Assembly: GCA_022813625.1 (NCBI GenBank)
Contig: JAKLMB010000039.1
Span: forward strand, 124,001-188,000
Source: Aaosphaeria pasadenensis
Lineage: Eukaryota > Ascomycota > Dothideomycetes > Pleosporales
Direction: 5' to 3'
DNA length: 64,000 nucleotides
The position numbers and the translations under genes were made by a program. Below the pieces are notes generated by a model. That model worked only from the letters and a program-made list of their open reading frames with translations, made no database searches and was not told the DNA's origin. Every line of letters begins with the position of its first letter. Positions within the stretch are counted from its first letter, which is position 1. Positions 1 through 11,915 of the stretch are shown here, piece after piece.

Positions 1-108
1 ATCTCAAGTAACGATTCATGGACATGATGCTCGCATTTTAGTACTTCTCCCTATGATATGCTGAGGAGTGATGCGTGACGCTGACAAAAATGGTTGCATC
101 AATTCAAC

Positions 109-1885
109 CTAAAGAGCATTAGAAATGCTTTCCAAAGTATCTACAACCTGTGATCTAAAGGCCTGTTGCAGTTTGAGGTTATCTTGGGGATCGACACCAA
201 ACTCCCCAGTCAGACATGCGATGACGATCTTCTGATATTTGTCTCCCATCTTGTCGTGAAGTCTTCTTTGGGCTTGCTTGATGAGCTGTGACTGGATCAC
301 ATATGGGTCCCGCGCCGTCCTGAAGTGGTTCTTCTCAAGTGTAATGGCTCGCTGCCAAAGCCCGATTTCGAGGAGTACGACACCTGGTTCAAGATCAGAT
401 CATGTCAGAACAATTGCCCGAGGTTGAACATACCTAAGGCATAGATGTCGTGAATCTTGTTGAACATTCTGCCAGGCCTACCCTGCCTCTCTGGATGTCG
501 ATATACGTCACGGTCTATACACAAATCTGCGAACCCGGCCGAGAAGTCGAGTTCAGGCCTGGCGAATTCAAAGCCAAGGACAGAAGGATCCGAGTAATCG
601 ATGCCTTCTTCTTCATCGCATTCAAAAGAGGCTGCCCGTGGGAAAAATATGATGTTTTCACTTCTGAACGATTCATGAACCTGCTATTGTCAGTATTGCC
701 CCACGATGAAACCATGATGAACGCACCCATTTCACGAGTTGCAGTTGGGTAATGCACTTGCTAAGGGATAGTGCGAGCCTAAACTTTTGCGTCAAACCCA
801 GTCTAACGGTCTTTAGATCTAAAAGCTGGAAAAGACTGATTGGCTTTGGCTGTTGGTGTCCAGAAATCTCAAAGACAAAAGCGATGCTGTTCTTCTCTGA
901 TAAATATTCCCATCCAATGCACCGGGGAATGCAGAAGACCTTCTCCTTTGGCTGAGATAAGAGCCCAGCAAGATTGTTGACTCGCAGTCGTGTCCTCTGG
1001 TCCAATTCACCGGGCTGATGTATGGGACCATCGTTTCGCCTATATTCTAGTAGAAATGACTTGTTGTCGTGGCGAATAAGAGCAAAGCGCTGTTCGACCG
1101 GGGTTGCGCTGTATAGATCGTTGAGCCACCGTGGACCAAGTTGATACGAGAGATCCCGTTGGCCGGCCTCGGCAGCAGTGATTTGGAGTGTGGCATCAAT
1201 ATCGAAGCCAAGTTGTTTAGCGCTTTCGTCGTTCTGTAGGCGTTTAAGATGTTGCATGTTAAGACCAATGGACGAGGCTAAACACCAAAGTTTGACCTGT
1301 TCATGTATGCGGCCATTGAGCTCAGAGAACGCCTTCAGGATTTCTTCAGTCCGTTTCTTGTCTTGAAATGACCACTTCAGGATGCTGATGGATTGCCTGG
1401 ATAACGACTTCCAGGAGCGCGGCGAAGGGCTGCGAACGCTCTGTTCAGATGAGATGGACAGTTGCGACATATTGGAAGTAAGCGCAGGACTCTTCTTGTC
1501 CTCAGACCCATGTCTAGATTCAAGGAGGTCTAAGGCTTCTTGAAGCATATGAACCAACCTGCCAAGAAAGATCTTGACTTGTTGTTGGACATCGTCATCA
1601 AAGTTGTCGAACAGCGTAACTCCGCCATAAATGGGAGATGGCTCGAACAATATGTGACGAAGTTGCCGAGTCCTGTTATTTTCATCAATGACCTTCGTGT
1701 GATAAAGGACCGTATCCTGTCCATTGTCAAACTCATAGAACAGATATTAGCAGGGGAAAGTGTCTGTCACGGACCTCGTTGAATGATCTAGCATCAGATA
1801 TCAGCTGTGCTGTGCGATCTCCAAGTTTAAGAAGTTGATCAAATATAGCAATAGAAAGCCCGGCAATTCCAATGGCATCGGCCAT
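109..1885 (-). CDS. HeLo-domain protein with C-terminal pseudokinase
   Basis: Four exons on the minus strand: 1885-1775, 1731-727, 680-434 and 383-109, about 545 residues. Introns of 43, 46 and 50 nt keep the frame. The N-terminus (MADAIGIAGLSIAIFDQLLK) and the following ENNRTRQLR..LFEP segment match the prion-inhibition/HeLo family, whose founding members drive heterokaryon-incompatibility cell death by membrane permeabilisation. The middle (about residues 75-130) is Ser-rich and low complexity. The C-terminal 250 residues have the fold pattern of the kinase-like domain often joined to HeLo. The HRD loop reads HESFRSENI and the DFG position reads GFEFARP, so catalysis is unlikely. A conserved late-lobe motif, DIYALGVVLLEIGLW, spans the last intron. 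It is transcribed divergently from the kinase-ankyrin gene at 2144. Role in non-self recognition is inferred from family. Start chosen at the canonical HeLo Met. Confidence 0.85.
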
Positions 1886-2143
1886 GTTGTGCTGTTAAGT
1901 TTTTTCCTGGTTCGCGTTGGAGTTGCCGTCCACCGTATGCGTCCGTGACTTTGTGGCGGGGGGTGCTGTCGTGGTTCCATTTTGGCCCCCACGAATGAGT
2001 CGCATCCCCGCATGCACGTTCAGCCGCATTTGGGCTTCGGCAGACCGCGAGGCTGCAATCCTTTACACAGTGGCTATCCTGCCAGTCTGTCGTTACAATC
2101 TCCATGATATCGCAGAGTTGGGGGATGCCTTTTGCACGCATCG
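1886..2143. promoter_or_regulatory. Shared divergent promoter region
   Basis: This 258 bp gap separates the start codons of two divergently transcribed genes, the HeLo/pseudokinase gene and the kinase-Sel1-ankyrin gene. It must hold both 5' untranslated regions and both promoters. I see no clear TATA box. Co-regulation is an inference from the layout. Confidence 0.5.
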
Positions 2144-5100
2144 ATGGCGTCGCTCGACGGCATTTCCTTCGACATCGAGACGAGACCAATCTCGCGGACC
2201 ATCCTCTCTAGTGTTGGTGGCTTTTCGCAGTCTGCCCGGCAAAACATCCGATCGCTTCAAGACCTACTCGCTACGATCCAGCGCTTCAATCTCCAAGTGT
2301 TCGACTCGCGATCACTACAGCACAAGGATTACGTCGGGGAGGGTGTTTCTTACAGAGTGTCTTCCTGTTGGCATGAAGCGAACGACAGGGTGTATGCAAG
2401 GAAAGACGTCAAGCTTCCGCCGAAAACCGCCGATGCGGGAGCATTCGACCGTCAGGTCGCATGTGTGTTACGCGATGTTGAGGTGGGCGAAGATAATCTC
2501 GAATGAATTCAGGGGGATTCTAACTCGTGTCTTCCATCTAGGTTATGTATGGTTTGGCCCAGCGCCCGAATATCCTTGACATCTTTGGATACGGCTGGGA
2601 CATCGAGAGCGGCAATGTCATACCTTTCTTACTCACGGAATTTGCGGAGGCCGGGACAATGCGGCAGTTCTTGAGAAGGAACGAAATTAGTCTACACGAG
2701 AAGTTGCTTTTCTGCAAAGACGTAGCTCAAGGACTGCATGCGATTCACGTCGCCGGGATTGCTCATGGAGACTTGAAATTGGACAATATCCTTATGAGGC
2801 CCTACACGAACTTGGGTACCAGTCATAGTTCAGAGCATGAGGTCCTCAGAACTAGTCTGATGCAGGCCTGCATATCTGACTTTGGCCACTCGTTGCACTT
2901 GTACGATGATGAAGAGGATAGTACAGTGAAACAGCGCTATGGTGGTACATTAGCCTACAATGCTCCTGAACTGCTAGACAAGACTCACTCGAGAACCGAC
3001 ATAAATTTTCGCAAGTGCGATATTTGGTCCTTGGGATTGACCTGTTGGGAGATCATTCTTGGTGGACAAGCATACTACCACACAGCCAATGTCGAGCGCA
3101 TCATCCTTTCGTCTCCCAAAGGCCCAGCATCTTTGCCTACTCCACCGCCTTCGAACACTGGCAGTCAATCCTCTTCTGCAACCTTGCTCGAAGAACTCAT
3201 CAACGTAACTCCCCATTTAGCCATGGTTGCCTCTGGAGATGTTAGTGAGCGAGCTGGGATCTTCATAAGCCAAGCAGCAGTTTTTCGCCTTTGCCGAGTG
3301 TTCAGATGGTGTCTGTGTGTGGATCCCGCTCAGAGAATTGCTGATATTCCTCTCCTTCCAATTTTCCATGGCAGTAGGTATGTACTTGTCCTTTCATCTC
3401 GTCATCCAACTCCAGAACACTTTGCCCGGCCAATGCCTTGTTTATAACGACGGAACTCGCCCTTGATTATTGGCTAATGATTTTTAGTACCAACTCTGCA
3501 ACGCCGCTTAAAATAGAAGCTCAGTCAGGCACTTCGTGGTCGTTCAAACTATTCGAAGTTGCGAATGATATCCCTAGCGAAGTCAAAAAGCAGATCGCAA
3601 GTGATTGTCAGAAGATCGCCAACGAACCCGGTAACTCCATTGGCTCTGCAAGAGCCTCATTTCAATTGGGTCTTGCGTATATTTCTGGGTTTGGTCTTGT
3701 CCAAGATCCCTCTGAAGCCTTGAAGTGGTTCGCACAGAGCTCAGAGAAGGGCCTGAATCTGGCCCATCATTATTTGCCAGCTTTCAAATCAGCTGATACA
3801 AGCATAGCCTTGTCACATGAACAGTGTCTGGCGAACTTCCTGGAAAGTAATCGCGCCGCATTCAGAGCAAGATTCGAATACTTTTTGAAACACGATGGCA
3901 CCGATGCATCTGAACAAATTAAGCAAAGGCGCAACAACCAGAGTGATATCAATTTACGAGACGAAAACGGAGAAACCTGTCTGACACTGGCATCAAAGTT
4001 AGGCTTATCGTCCGATACCGTTGAGTTGGCCGCGGTTGCCAGCACATTCATGCGTGATGGTGGGAATTGTCTGCCTATCCACTGGCTGTTCATGCATTCA
4101 GATGAGGACATTTCTAGAGTTGCCTACAGTCTAACAACATCAGGAGAATTGGATTTTTTTGCCGCGCTGGAGACGCCACTAGTCCTTGACGAACAACTGC
4201 CACTGACGTTGGCAGGTTCTCCCCTGGCGTTCGCTGTCTCTGTTCACTGTACCGAAGCAGTCAAGGTGCTGATAGATCTCGGTGCAGATGTTCTTCGTGG
4301 TCTTTCAACTTCATATACTGAACGTGTGAAGTTCAACTCTCCCTTATGCATTGCTTTTCGCTATCACATGGCGGACATCCTGGACCTCATCCTAGAAGCA
4401 TGTATGCATGGATCTGGCGGCCACGCCGATATGGTCGAGCTTCTAGATGAGCTGCAGACATGTGCACCTGCACTGCATCTGGAAAGGGTGCTCGTGCACG
4501 GTGGCCATGTAGCTACAGCCGCGCAGTCCACGATTCGAATCCTCTGCAAATACTACGGATTTGTACCTACTGTTTGGACAATCTTGAAACCCGCTGCCCA
4601 CACTGGAGATGTCGACTTTTGCATTGCTGTTTCCGAAGTTCTCAAAGACATGGGCGCAATGAACCTTACAACAGATCAACTGGACGACCTGACGCTTATA
4701 TGTACAAATAACGCATGCCAAGCGAGTCGAGATATGTCCGTTGCAATCCGGATGATGAACTTTGCCATCTCCCAGGGTTGCAATCTTAATTGCTACAGGA
4801 GCACATACAAAATGCCGATGCACATCATTATTAATCACCGAGCATTGGAGCTCCTAATGTGGATGACGGAGCATACTGACATGGACTTGAATGCGCGCGA
4901 TAAGGAGGGAGCTGGAATTCTCCACCATCTCATCGATAAAGGTTACTCCGGAAAGATCGACTTGGAGGAATTGATTAAGCGCGGCGCTAGACCTGATGCT
5001 GAGGACATACACGGAAGGCTGCCGATTGAAATGGTCCGGAACAATCAAGTAGACAACAGCCTAATCGTGTTGCTGAAACACACTCCAGCCAAAGGGAAGG

Positions 5101-6857
5101 TACGGTTTTTATGGACCGCCATCAAGGCTAACGCGACGGATCTACTCCAAATCTGTTTACAAGACAAAGAACTTGTCAGTGCCTACCTTCCCAAGAAGTA
5201 TATCGAAACGCTAAGAGAAGCATTGATATATGCGGCCCAGGTTGGATCTGTTGGTGCCATTGAGGTCTTGATTGAGGCTGGAGCGAGTCCAGTAAATCTT
5301 GTGCCCGAGGACAATTACGATTTAATCCACTTAGCTGTCCGCGCTGGGAATCGTCAAGTTCTGGAGTACTGTATCAAGATTGGCCAGGACGTGAACGGGC
5401 TGAGTGCTCGAGGAAGACCCCTTGACATCGCTACAAAGTTTCTAGTCGAGAGAACCAAGAGCGGCGTAGCATACTCAGAAAATGCGTGGATTGCATGCTG
5501 CGATCTCCTATTGGATTCGGGAGCTTCTCCCTTGAAAATTTCCCCAGGCTTCAAAGAGTCGCCACTGATGGCTGCAATCGACGAGAACCTGCGGTATTTT
5601 ACACGGCAAATGGAATTAGTTAAAAGAATGCTTACATGCAGACCGTTGGACACATATCATATTCTCAAGTTGGGCGAAGAGATGTGTTATGTCCTGTACC
5701 TTGGGCTCTACGAATTGGTGGACGCCATGCTCGACCAAGGCGTCTCAGTCAATTGTCCTACAAACGACATCGGTTCCGTCTATCCCGAGTATTTCGAAAG
5801 AGCCTATCCATTACATATCATCGCAGCCAATATAGACCCAACCTATGACCAAGACAGCGAAGACTTCTTGGAAAGGCCATCCGCTAAACTCGTCGCCAAA
5901 TTTCTTGAGAAGGGCGCTGATCCATGGTACCTGAACGCGCAAGGAGACACAGCTTTGGATCTTGCGATCCGTGAAGATAATGGGTTGATCGCGTATCCAC
6001 TTCTCGAATATATGCTGCACAGCAAACCGCGCTTGACGCCACCTCCTCAGGCTTCTTTTGATCTCTTGCCACCAATAAATCCCCGCAATATCAAAGCTAG
6101 TAAGAGATCCTCATACTCAAGGGCCATGCAGGCAGTGAAAGAACACTGGAAGAGCAGAAGGGCTTCTTCAAACATTGAAAAATTGACCGAGAAGGAAGAT
6201 CCCGCTTGTGACGCCATCTCCTTTCGATACCTCAACTACCTAGACGAACCTTACCTGGAGGAGTCTTGGGACTTCGCCCTTTCCAACAACTGCTACGGAT
6301 CCATGGCTTCTTTTGGTCTCATGAAGGCTTTTCCCAAGACGCGAAAGCTTAGTCGGCGGCAGGCCATAGTGCTTTTCTACCTTGCGGTATGCTACGATCT
6401 GATGGACGTCGTTGTTCTTTACACGGGCGGATATGACTTAATAAATAGCAATGTGTGGCATGAGCCCGATGAGTACCTTGCTAGTGTGTGGGAATCCATT
6501 CGGTCTTTCTACGATTGCGATATGAATGCGGGACAACTTCTCTCTCTGCCGTACATTGTCGAGAATGGGCCACCAGAGCCTGAGAAAGATGCGTATCTCA
6601 AAATGGACCAAGACGAGGATATTCCGGAGCAGATCCACGACTACGCTTATCACCGCATACAACTCTGGCATGTCGTAGACCAATGGTCGCCCATCTACCC
6701 GGCGTCGCATCTGGTATGGCGTAATTTCGTCGAGGCGCAATTGGAGCCGGGAATGATCGAAGTCGTAGTCAATCACCAAGCAGAGAGGGATAAACAACAG
6801 CGATTGGCTCTGCAGTATTTGTTGGGTCCGGTTGGAGATGATGATTATTTCATATAG
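2144..6857 (+). CDS. Protein kinase with Sel1 and ankyrin repeats
   Basis: Three exons, 2144-2482, 2542-3377 and 3488-6857, about 1514 residues. Residues 45-390 are a protein kinase: glycine-loop-like VGEGVSYRV, putative ATP lysine in VYARKDVKL, catalytic loop AHGDLKLDN (HGD at about 188) and DFG at about 226. The main catalytic residues are therefore present. About residues 430-470 resemble a Sel1 repeat (SARASFQLGLAYISGFG...A..WF). The remaining thousand residues hold scattered, diverged ankyrin-like units (for example SPLAFAVSVHCTEAVKVLIDLGAD and LIHLAVRAGNRQVLEY) in a mostly alpha-helical array. No membrane segment is seen. The architecture fits fungal signalling proteins linked to non-self recognition, with an effector kinase joined to a repeat sensor. 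Substrate unknown. Start is the first in-frame ATG after the divergent promoter. Confidence 0.85.
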
Positions 6858-8068
6858 TTTTTGTGATTTTGCATAGGTGGTTTGTTCGGACCTTGATTTG
6901 TTGCGAGGTTTGCTACCATCTCTTTTATTTTCATATAGAATGCGAAAAAGGAAATCGGATCCCTTCGCTACCCTCTAATGAGTACACGTTTCCGCGTTTT
7001 TATTCCTAAACAATAAGAGATATTCAGGTATGTTATACATACACACCTAGCATAATCATTACGAGAAGGTGTCTGAAGCCAAAAGGTCAAGTGACAAACT
7101 GCGACTCTACCACTCCAGTAGTCACCTGACAAAACATGTGTAGCGTGCAATTCAGAAGGCATGAGAGAAATGTAATGGAATTGCGGGACATCAATTTAGG
7201 GTGTTTTTTTAATTATTGGTTATTTCAACTGTGCCAGACTGGTGCGAGTAGTGTAACTTGATGTCTCGTTTAAAAGTGGGAATGAATAACGGCATGACGT
7301 CACCGCTCAATCCTGTTCTTCGCATCTTCTTTTGATCGCGATCGTGTAGACCGAAACAAAGACGAAGACGAAGACGAGAAGGATGTCCATAATCCATACG
7401 AGATGATCAATTGTCCTAAGAGTATTCCCTCAAAAAGTGCATTCACTCAATGAACATCGAATGAAGCACGCCAACCGATAGAGCTAGATATTTGCAATGA
7501 GATAAGCTACACAGTGATTTCGCCGTCATCATTGGCACCAAGAGCCATAAACGAGGAACAGGAAAGATGGCATGCCGAGAGAGCGAGATCAAGTCACCTG
7601 AGTTCGCGATGAGCGGTAAAACACGTCTCCAACATGTCCCATTCGCTTCTCCACACATGTCGTCATCATCTACACAACCATCAAACAAGACTTACGCTAT
7701 GCATGGCTATCCGGCTCTTCTTTGCCGGACTGAACCAGGTCCCTGGAATCTCAATTTAGGCTTTGCCTTAAGCTAATGAGCTTGTCTCGTTACGGCCTGT
7801 GTTACGTCCTTCATGATGCTTGCTCTGAGTTGTTTCCGTCGTTCTCTGCTTACTTCTAGCTTTCCCCCTCCTGTCTGCTTCTTGTTTTCCATCCACTACA
7901 ACCTGTCTTTCTCTTACACCCGATTCGAAACCATCATTCCAGTACTTGACTGTGGCCTTCCATTGTTTGCTTTCAAATTCATATTTACTGCTCGCCTTTC
8001 CTTGCTCCATTTACTCGTCTATCGCGTTTCTGCATTCCGAGCACAACACCGCCGACATACGGCCGAAC
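6858..8068. other. Intergenic region, no gene seen
   Basis: About 1.2 kb between the kinase-ankyrin gene and the CDF transporter. Reading frames here are short and lack family motifs or plausible splice partners. The last 250 bases are pyrimidine-rich and probably form the promoter and 5' leader of the transporter gene. Confidence 0.6.
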
Positions 8069-9619
8069 ATGGTAGCTTCAAGACGACGCGAGCTCATCTC
8101 CAACGGCTCCAGCAAAGCTGACCCGGACCATACCTACAAACACTTGGACTTGGAAAGTGGCAGTTATGACCGTGACTCCCGCCTACAGAAGTTCCGGTTC
8201 CGAGATGTTGTCGATGCGACAATGGACCAGAAGCATCTTCGCGAGATGAAGCAGAAGCTTTTGAATTCGGTGGATCATAAAGGGTTGGAGAAATTCAGGC
8301 AGAATGAAAAAGAGGTATATCAAACATTCACGTGCATTTGTGTTAGAAACATTGCTGACGGAGTGATTTGTAGTTGAAAGCCATTCAAAATAAGAAGTTG
8401 CGCGCATTTTACGAAGAGCAGAACCGCAGGCTTGATGACTGGCTCGAGGTCGATATGGTCGTGACCACACTTGCAGACGATGTTTTGGACAGTATGGGCC
8501 CGCGCGACTTGGACCATGACGGTGTTGCTGACGAAGAGATTGAGAAGCGAAGGAAAGCCGACAGGAATGTGAGATGGGCCATCAATGTAGGAAGATTTTC
8601 TGATCCGTGAACATATATTTCAGAGGTTCATACTAATTGTTCGCAGATCAATGTCATTGTCAACATTCTCCTCCTCGCCGCGAAGGGAATCGCTGCCATA
8701 TATTCATCCTCGCTCTCTTTGATCGCGTCGCTCGTCGACTCTGCGCTTGATCTCCTCTGCACCCTAATCATCTGGAGCACAAACAAACTCGTTGGCTGGC
8801 GTTTAACACGTCTGAAAAAGAAGTTCCCCGTTGGACGTCGTCGTCTCGAGCCGATTGGAATCCTTGTCTTCTCCATCATCATGGTCGTCTCATTCATCCA
8901 GATCTTGCAAGAATCGGTACAAAAGCTCCTCCCAAGTGGCGATCACACCACCGCAGAGTTACCTCCTATGGCAATCTTCAGCATGGTCTCTACCATCGTC
9001 GTAAAAGGCATAATAGGACTAGGCTGCATGCGGGTGAAAACAACGCAGGTCCGTGCGCTGGCTCAAGATTGCAAAACTGATGTTTACTTCAACACATTAT
9101 CGCTTCTTTTCCCCTTGATTGGGAACAAATTGGACGTCTGGTGGCTGGATCCAGTTGGTGCTACTATCCTATCACTGTACATCATCTACGACTGGGCCGG
9201 CACCTGTATTGAGAACATCGTGAAGCTAACTGGAGAGGCGGCCGACGATCGCACCACCCGAAAGATGCTGTACATGGCCTATCGATTTTCCCCGCTCGTT
9301 GGAGGTTACAAGTCGATTAAGGCATATCACGCGGGAGATGGTGTCTGGGTTGAAGTGGACGTATTGATGGATGAGAAGACTCCATTGAAGGAAGCACACG
9401 ATGTCGCTGAGACGATTCAGTATTGCATGGAGGGTAAGACTTGGATGTTCATCGTTAGTAGTTGAGCGCTTACTGACGCGGAGCAGGTTTGAAAGAGGTC
9501 GATCGCGCTTTTGTGACTATGGATTGTAAGTCTCAGAAGTCTCTTCAATTTGACCTCCCTACTGACAAGGACTAGACACTTCGCAAGGCCCAACTGGACA
9601 TGCGACTGAGAACGAGTGA
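8069..9619 (+). CDS. Cation diffusion facilitator (CDF) transporter, Mn/Fe type
   Basis: Five exons: 8069-8314, 8374-8586, 8647-9433, 9487-9525 and 9576-9619, all frame-consistent. The N-terminal 150 residues are charged and cytosolic. The CDF core then starts with INVIVNILLLAAKGIAAIYS and SLSLIASLVDSALDLL. TM2 carries the DxxxD metal site (DSALD) and TM5 carries DCKTD. An Asp at both ends, instead of the HxxxD of zinc exporters, is the pattern of the Mn/Fe-type CDF branch. The basic GRRRLEPIG loop and the cytosolic C-terminal ferredoxin-like domain (KAYHAGDGVWVEVDVLMD) are present. It should move divalent metal out of the cytosol, into the vacuole or secretory pathway, by proton antiport. 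Short exon 4 (39 nt) could be missed by predictors. The metal is inferred from family. Confidence 0.9.
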
Positions 9620-9980
9620 TTTAACTTTGATAAGTATCGATACATCTTTTTGGCAAGTCCCACGAGCCCCGAAAATTGCATCATAGCGGCATTTCCAGGA
9701 GTATCATCATGTATTATATAGTTTTTCTTCAACAATGAAAACGCATTCAAATTGAGAACTGAGAACCTTTTTCGGTCCCTGAGCAAAGCATTCATTCTCG
9801 CGTTTCTGTGACGCGGTATATGCTGATGACCGGAATCTAATCTAAAAGGTCGATAGGGATCATTGGGTATCAGGAGACTCCAAACTCCAAACTCCAACTC
9901 CGAATCTAACAAGAACGCAGCAAAAACATCAAGTCGCAAGTAATCAAAACGTTCCTCCCCGCCAACCCCGCCTCCTCCTC
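9620..9980. other. Convergent intergenic region
   Basis: About 360 bp between the 3' ends of the CDF gene (plus) and the Pro/Ala-rich protein (minus). It probably contains both terminators and polyadenylation signals. No other feature is seen. Confidence 0.5.
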
Positions 9981-11915
9981 TTACTCGGCCATCTTGTCGA
10001 TGCGCTCGTACTTCCTGATCTCCTCATCAACCTTCCCCTCCACCTTCTCCGGGCGACCCCAACTCGCCAGTATGGCGGCCCCCTTCGACCGATAGAACCC
10101 CTTGCTCTGTCCCGTCCTCCCACTCAACTCCACCAAGTTCTTCTCGGCCACCTGGGCCGTCTCTCTCATCGCCTGCCAACTCCAAATATACTTCCTCGTA
10201 TATTTGTTGCCCGTCGAGAACTTGGGCTTTCCGGTAAGGTGTCTGCTCACGCCGGCGATCTGTTCGAACACTTTACAAGTAAAGTGTCTTCGCTCTTCTG
10301 GACCAACGTGCTGGTAGTCGGTCGCCAGCGGCTGCAGGTTCAAGGCAGCCATTGTGCTGCGCCAATCCCAGACGTGGTTGTCGAAGAGCGAGCGGTTTGA
10401 TCCAGATGCCAGGCATGTGTGCAGGAGGTTATGGACGGCCTCCGCACGGCCTTGGCAGACACCTTGCGCGAGGTAGCGCAAGAACTCGACGGCGTCGACG
10501 GCCGCAAGAATGACAAAGTGTGGCGATCTCTGCGCCGTACTCCTCTCCGCGTTCAGGCGGACCAGTTCCAGCAAATGGGTTTGCTCGGCCAACCCAGCTG
10601 CCGGGATAGTGATGTTGCACCTCTGTGGGGCAGTCATCGAGGGACCGGCAGGGGCGGCGTCGCCGGTGGTGATGGTGGTCGTGGTCGTGGTCGTGGGTGC
10701 TGGGGCCGGGGCAGAAGCAGGGGCGGCAGCGGCAGCGACAGCGGCATCGGGAGCGGGAACGGGAACAAACGCCGGGACGAATGCGAGTCTGGGGAGAGGG
10801 GGTAGGGGAGCAGGGTCACGCTCAACCCATTCACCGTCACCCATATCTCGTCTCTTCGTCCTGCTGAAGTCTCCGGCGACGAGATAGGCATCTCGCGCTG
10901 AGCGCTTCAGGCTCTTGATGGCGGGTGCTAGTGCTGGTACTGGTGCTGGTGCTGGTACTGGTACTGGTACTGGTGCTGGTGCTGCTGGTGCTGCTGGCGC
11001 TGCGGGAGGAGTCGGGCAGTCGCTCGGTCGAACGCGTTTCTTCACCGGCCTGAAGTCGTTGTCAAGCCAGGCGTCATGCGCGGTGCGCTTCGTGCCATGG
11101 GCGCCGACAGGCGCGGTGGAGACGTCGAACAACGTCTGCGATGTCGCCGGGGTAGGAGCAGCGACAGGAGCAGCTTCGTCGTCCGCAACGGGGGCAGAGT
11201 CCCCCAACACCTCCTCGTTCCGCTGGTCTGGAAGCACCTCACTAGGAGGGCTTTTAGCGATCCAGCGGCTGTCGACTTGGAGTGAGGGACTACCGCCGAA
11301 GTCCCGTCGCACTGAGTGGGCTGTTGTAGATAATAACCATCGTCAGCAATCGTTCGAAGAATGAAAACTGATATCAGGATAGGATCAAACTCACCATGCT
11401 CTGTGCTCTCACTGACTAGGGCGCCTACGCCCTGTTCTTCGACCGATTCCTCCTCCAAACTCAAACCGAAGATCTGTACTCCGGTGGGGTTGTCACCCTT
11501 GGTGACCTTTGGAGGGTGCATCGACGCACACTCCAGGTCTGGCTCCAGGCTCAGTTGGAAGTCTCCGCCGAGCTCATGATGAGTCTCGAGCGGCTCGCTA
11601 CGGTAGTCGGGCTCAATGCCCAGACTTTCAACGGCGAGTTGGTAGACTCTATCCGAGATGGCCCTGGCCGTGCCATGGGATTCGGTGGTATATGAGTACT
11701 ACGGTGACGGGGTGTGTTAGTTGTGAGTGACGGAGTATGGGCAAGTTGGCTTCACTTACGAATTTGCGGAAATCGTATCGAAGTCGCGCTCTCTTCTCCG
11801 GCGTCTCGAGGGTCCCGTGGGCGTATTCGACGCCGGCACGGCTGATGCCTTCCGAGGCTCCAGCGGAGCACTTCTCGACGAGGCTGACGAAGGAGGTGAT
11901 GATGCCGTACATCAT
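9981..11915 (-). CDS. Unrecognised Pro/Ala-rich nuclear-type protein with internal repeat
   Basis: Three exons on the minus strand: 11915-11760, 11698-11395 and 11320-9981, about 599 residues, frame-consistent. I do not recognise the family. The first 50 residues (MMYGIITSFVSLVEKCSAG) are followed by an acidic/Ser stretch. Next come two copies of a basic motif, KRTAHDAWLDNDFRPVKKR and KRSARDAYLVAGDFSRTKRR, separated by a (P-A/V)n low-complexity spacer encoded by a GGTGCTGGTACT-type microsatellite. A second Pro/Ala/Thr-rich spacer leads to a better-ordered C-terminal domain of about 210 residues, rich in His, Trp and basic residues, with WDWRSTMAALNLQP and YTRKYIWSWQAMRETA. The basic repeats could be nuclear-localisation signals. 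No membrane segment. TATATA lies about 109 bp upstream of the ATG, as in the gene at 14936-16146. Confidence 0.7.
10926..10998. repeat. GGTGCT/GGTACT microsatellite inside coding sequence
   Basis: Imperfect tandem six-base units (GGTGCT, GGTACT, later GCTGGT) lie inside exon 3 of the minus-strand Pro/Ala-rich gene and encode the PA/PV spacer between its two basic motifs. Such tracts usually vary in length between strains. Confidence 0.8.

Noticed and set aside
1917..2579. 220-codon plus-strand frame across the divergent promoter and the kinase gene start
   Set aside because: It overlaps the first kinase exon in another frame, has no motif, and the kinase frame with its intron is clearly better.
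10419..11579. Several Gly/Ala- or Ser-rich plus-strand frames
   Set aside because: They are antisense readings of the Pro/Ala-rich minus-strand gene and its microsatellite.
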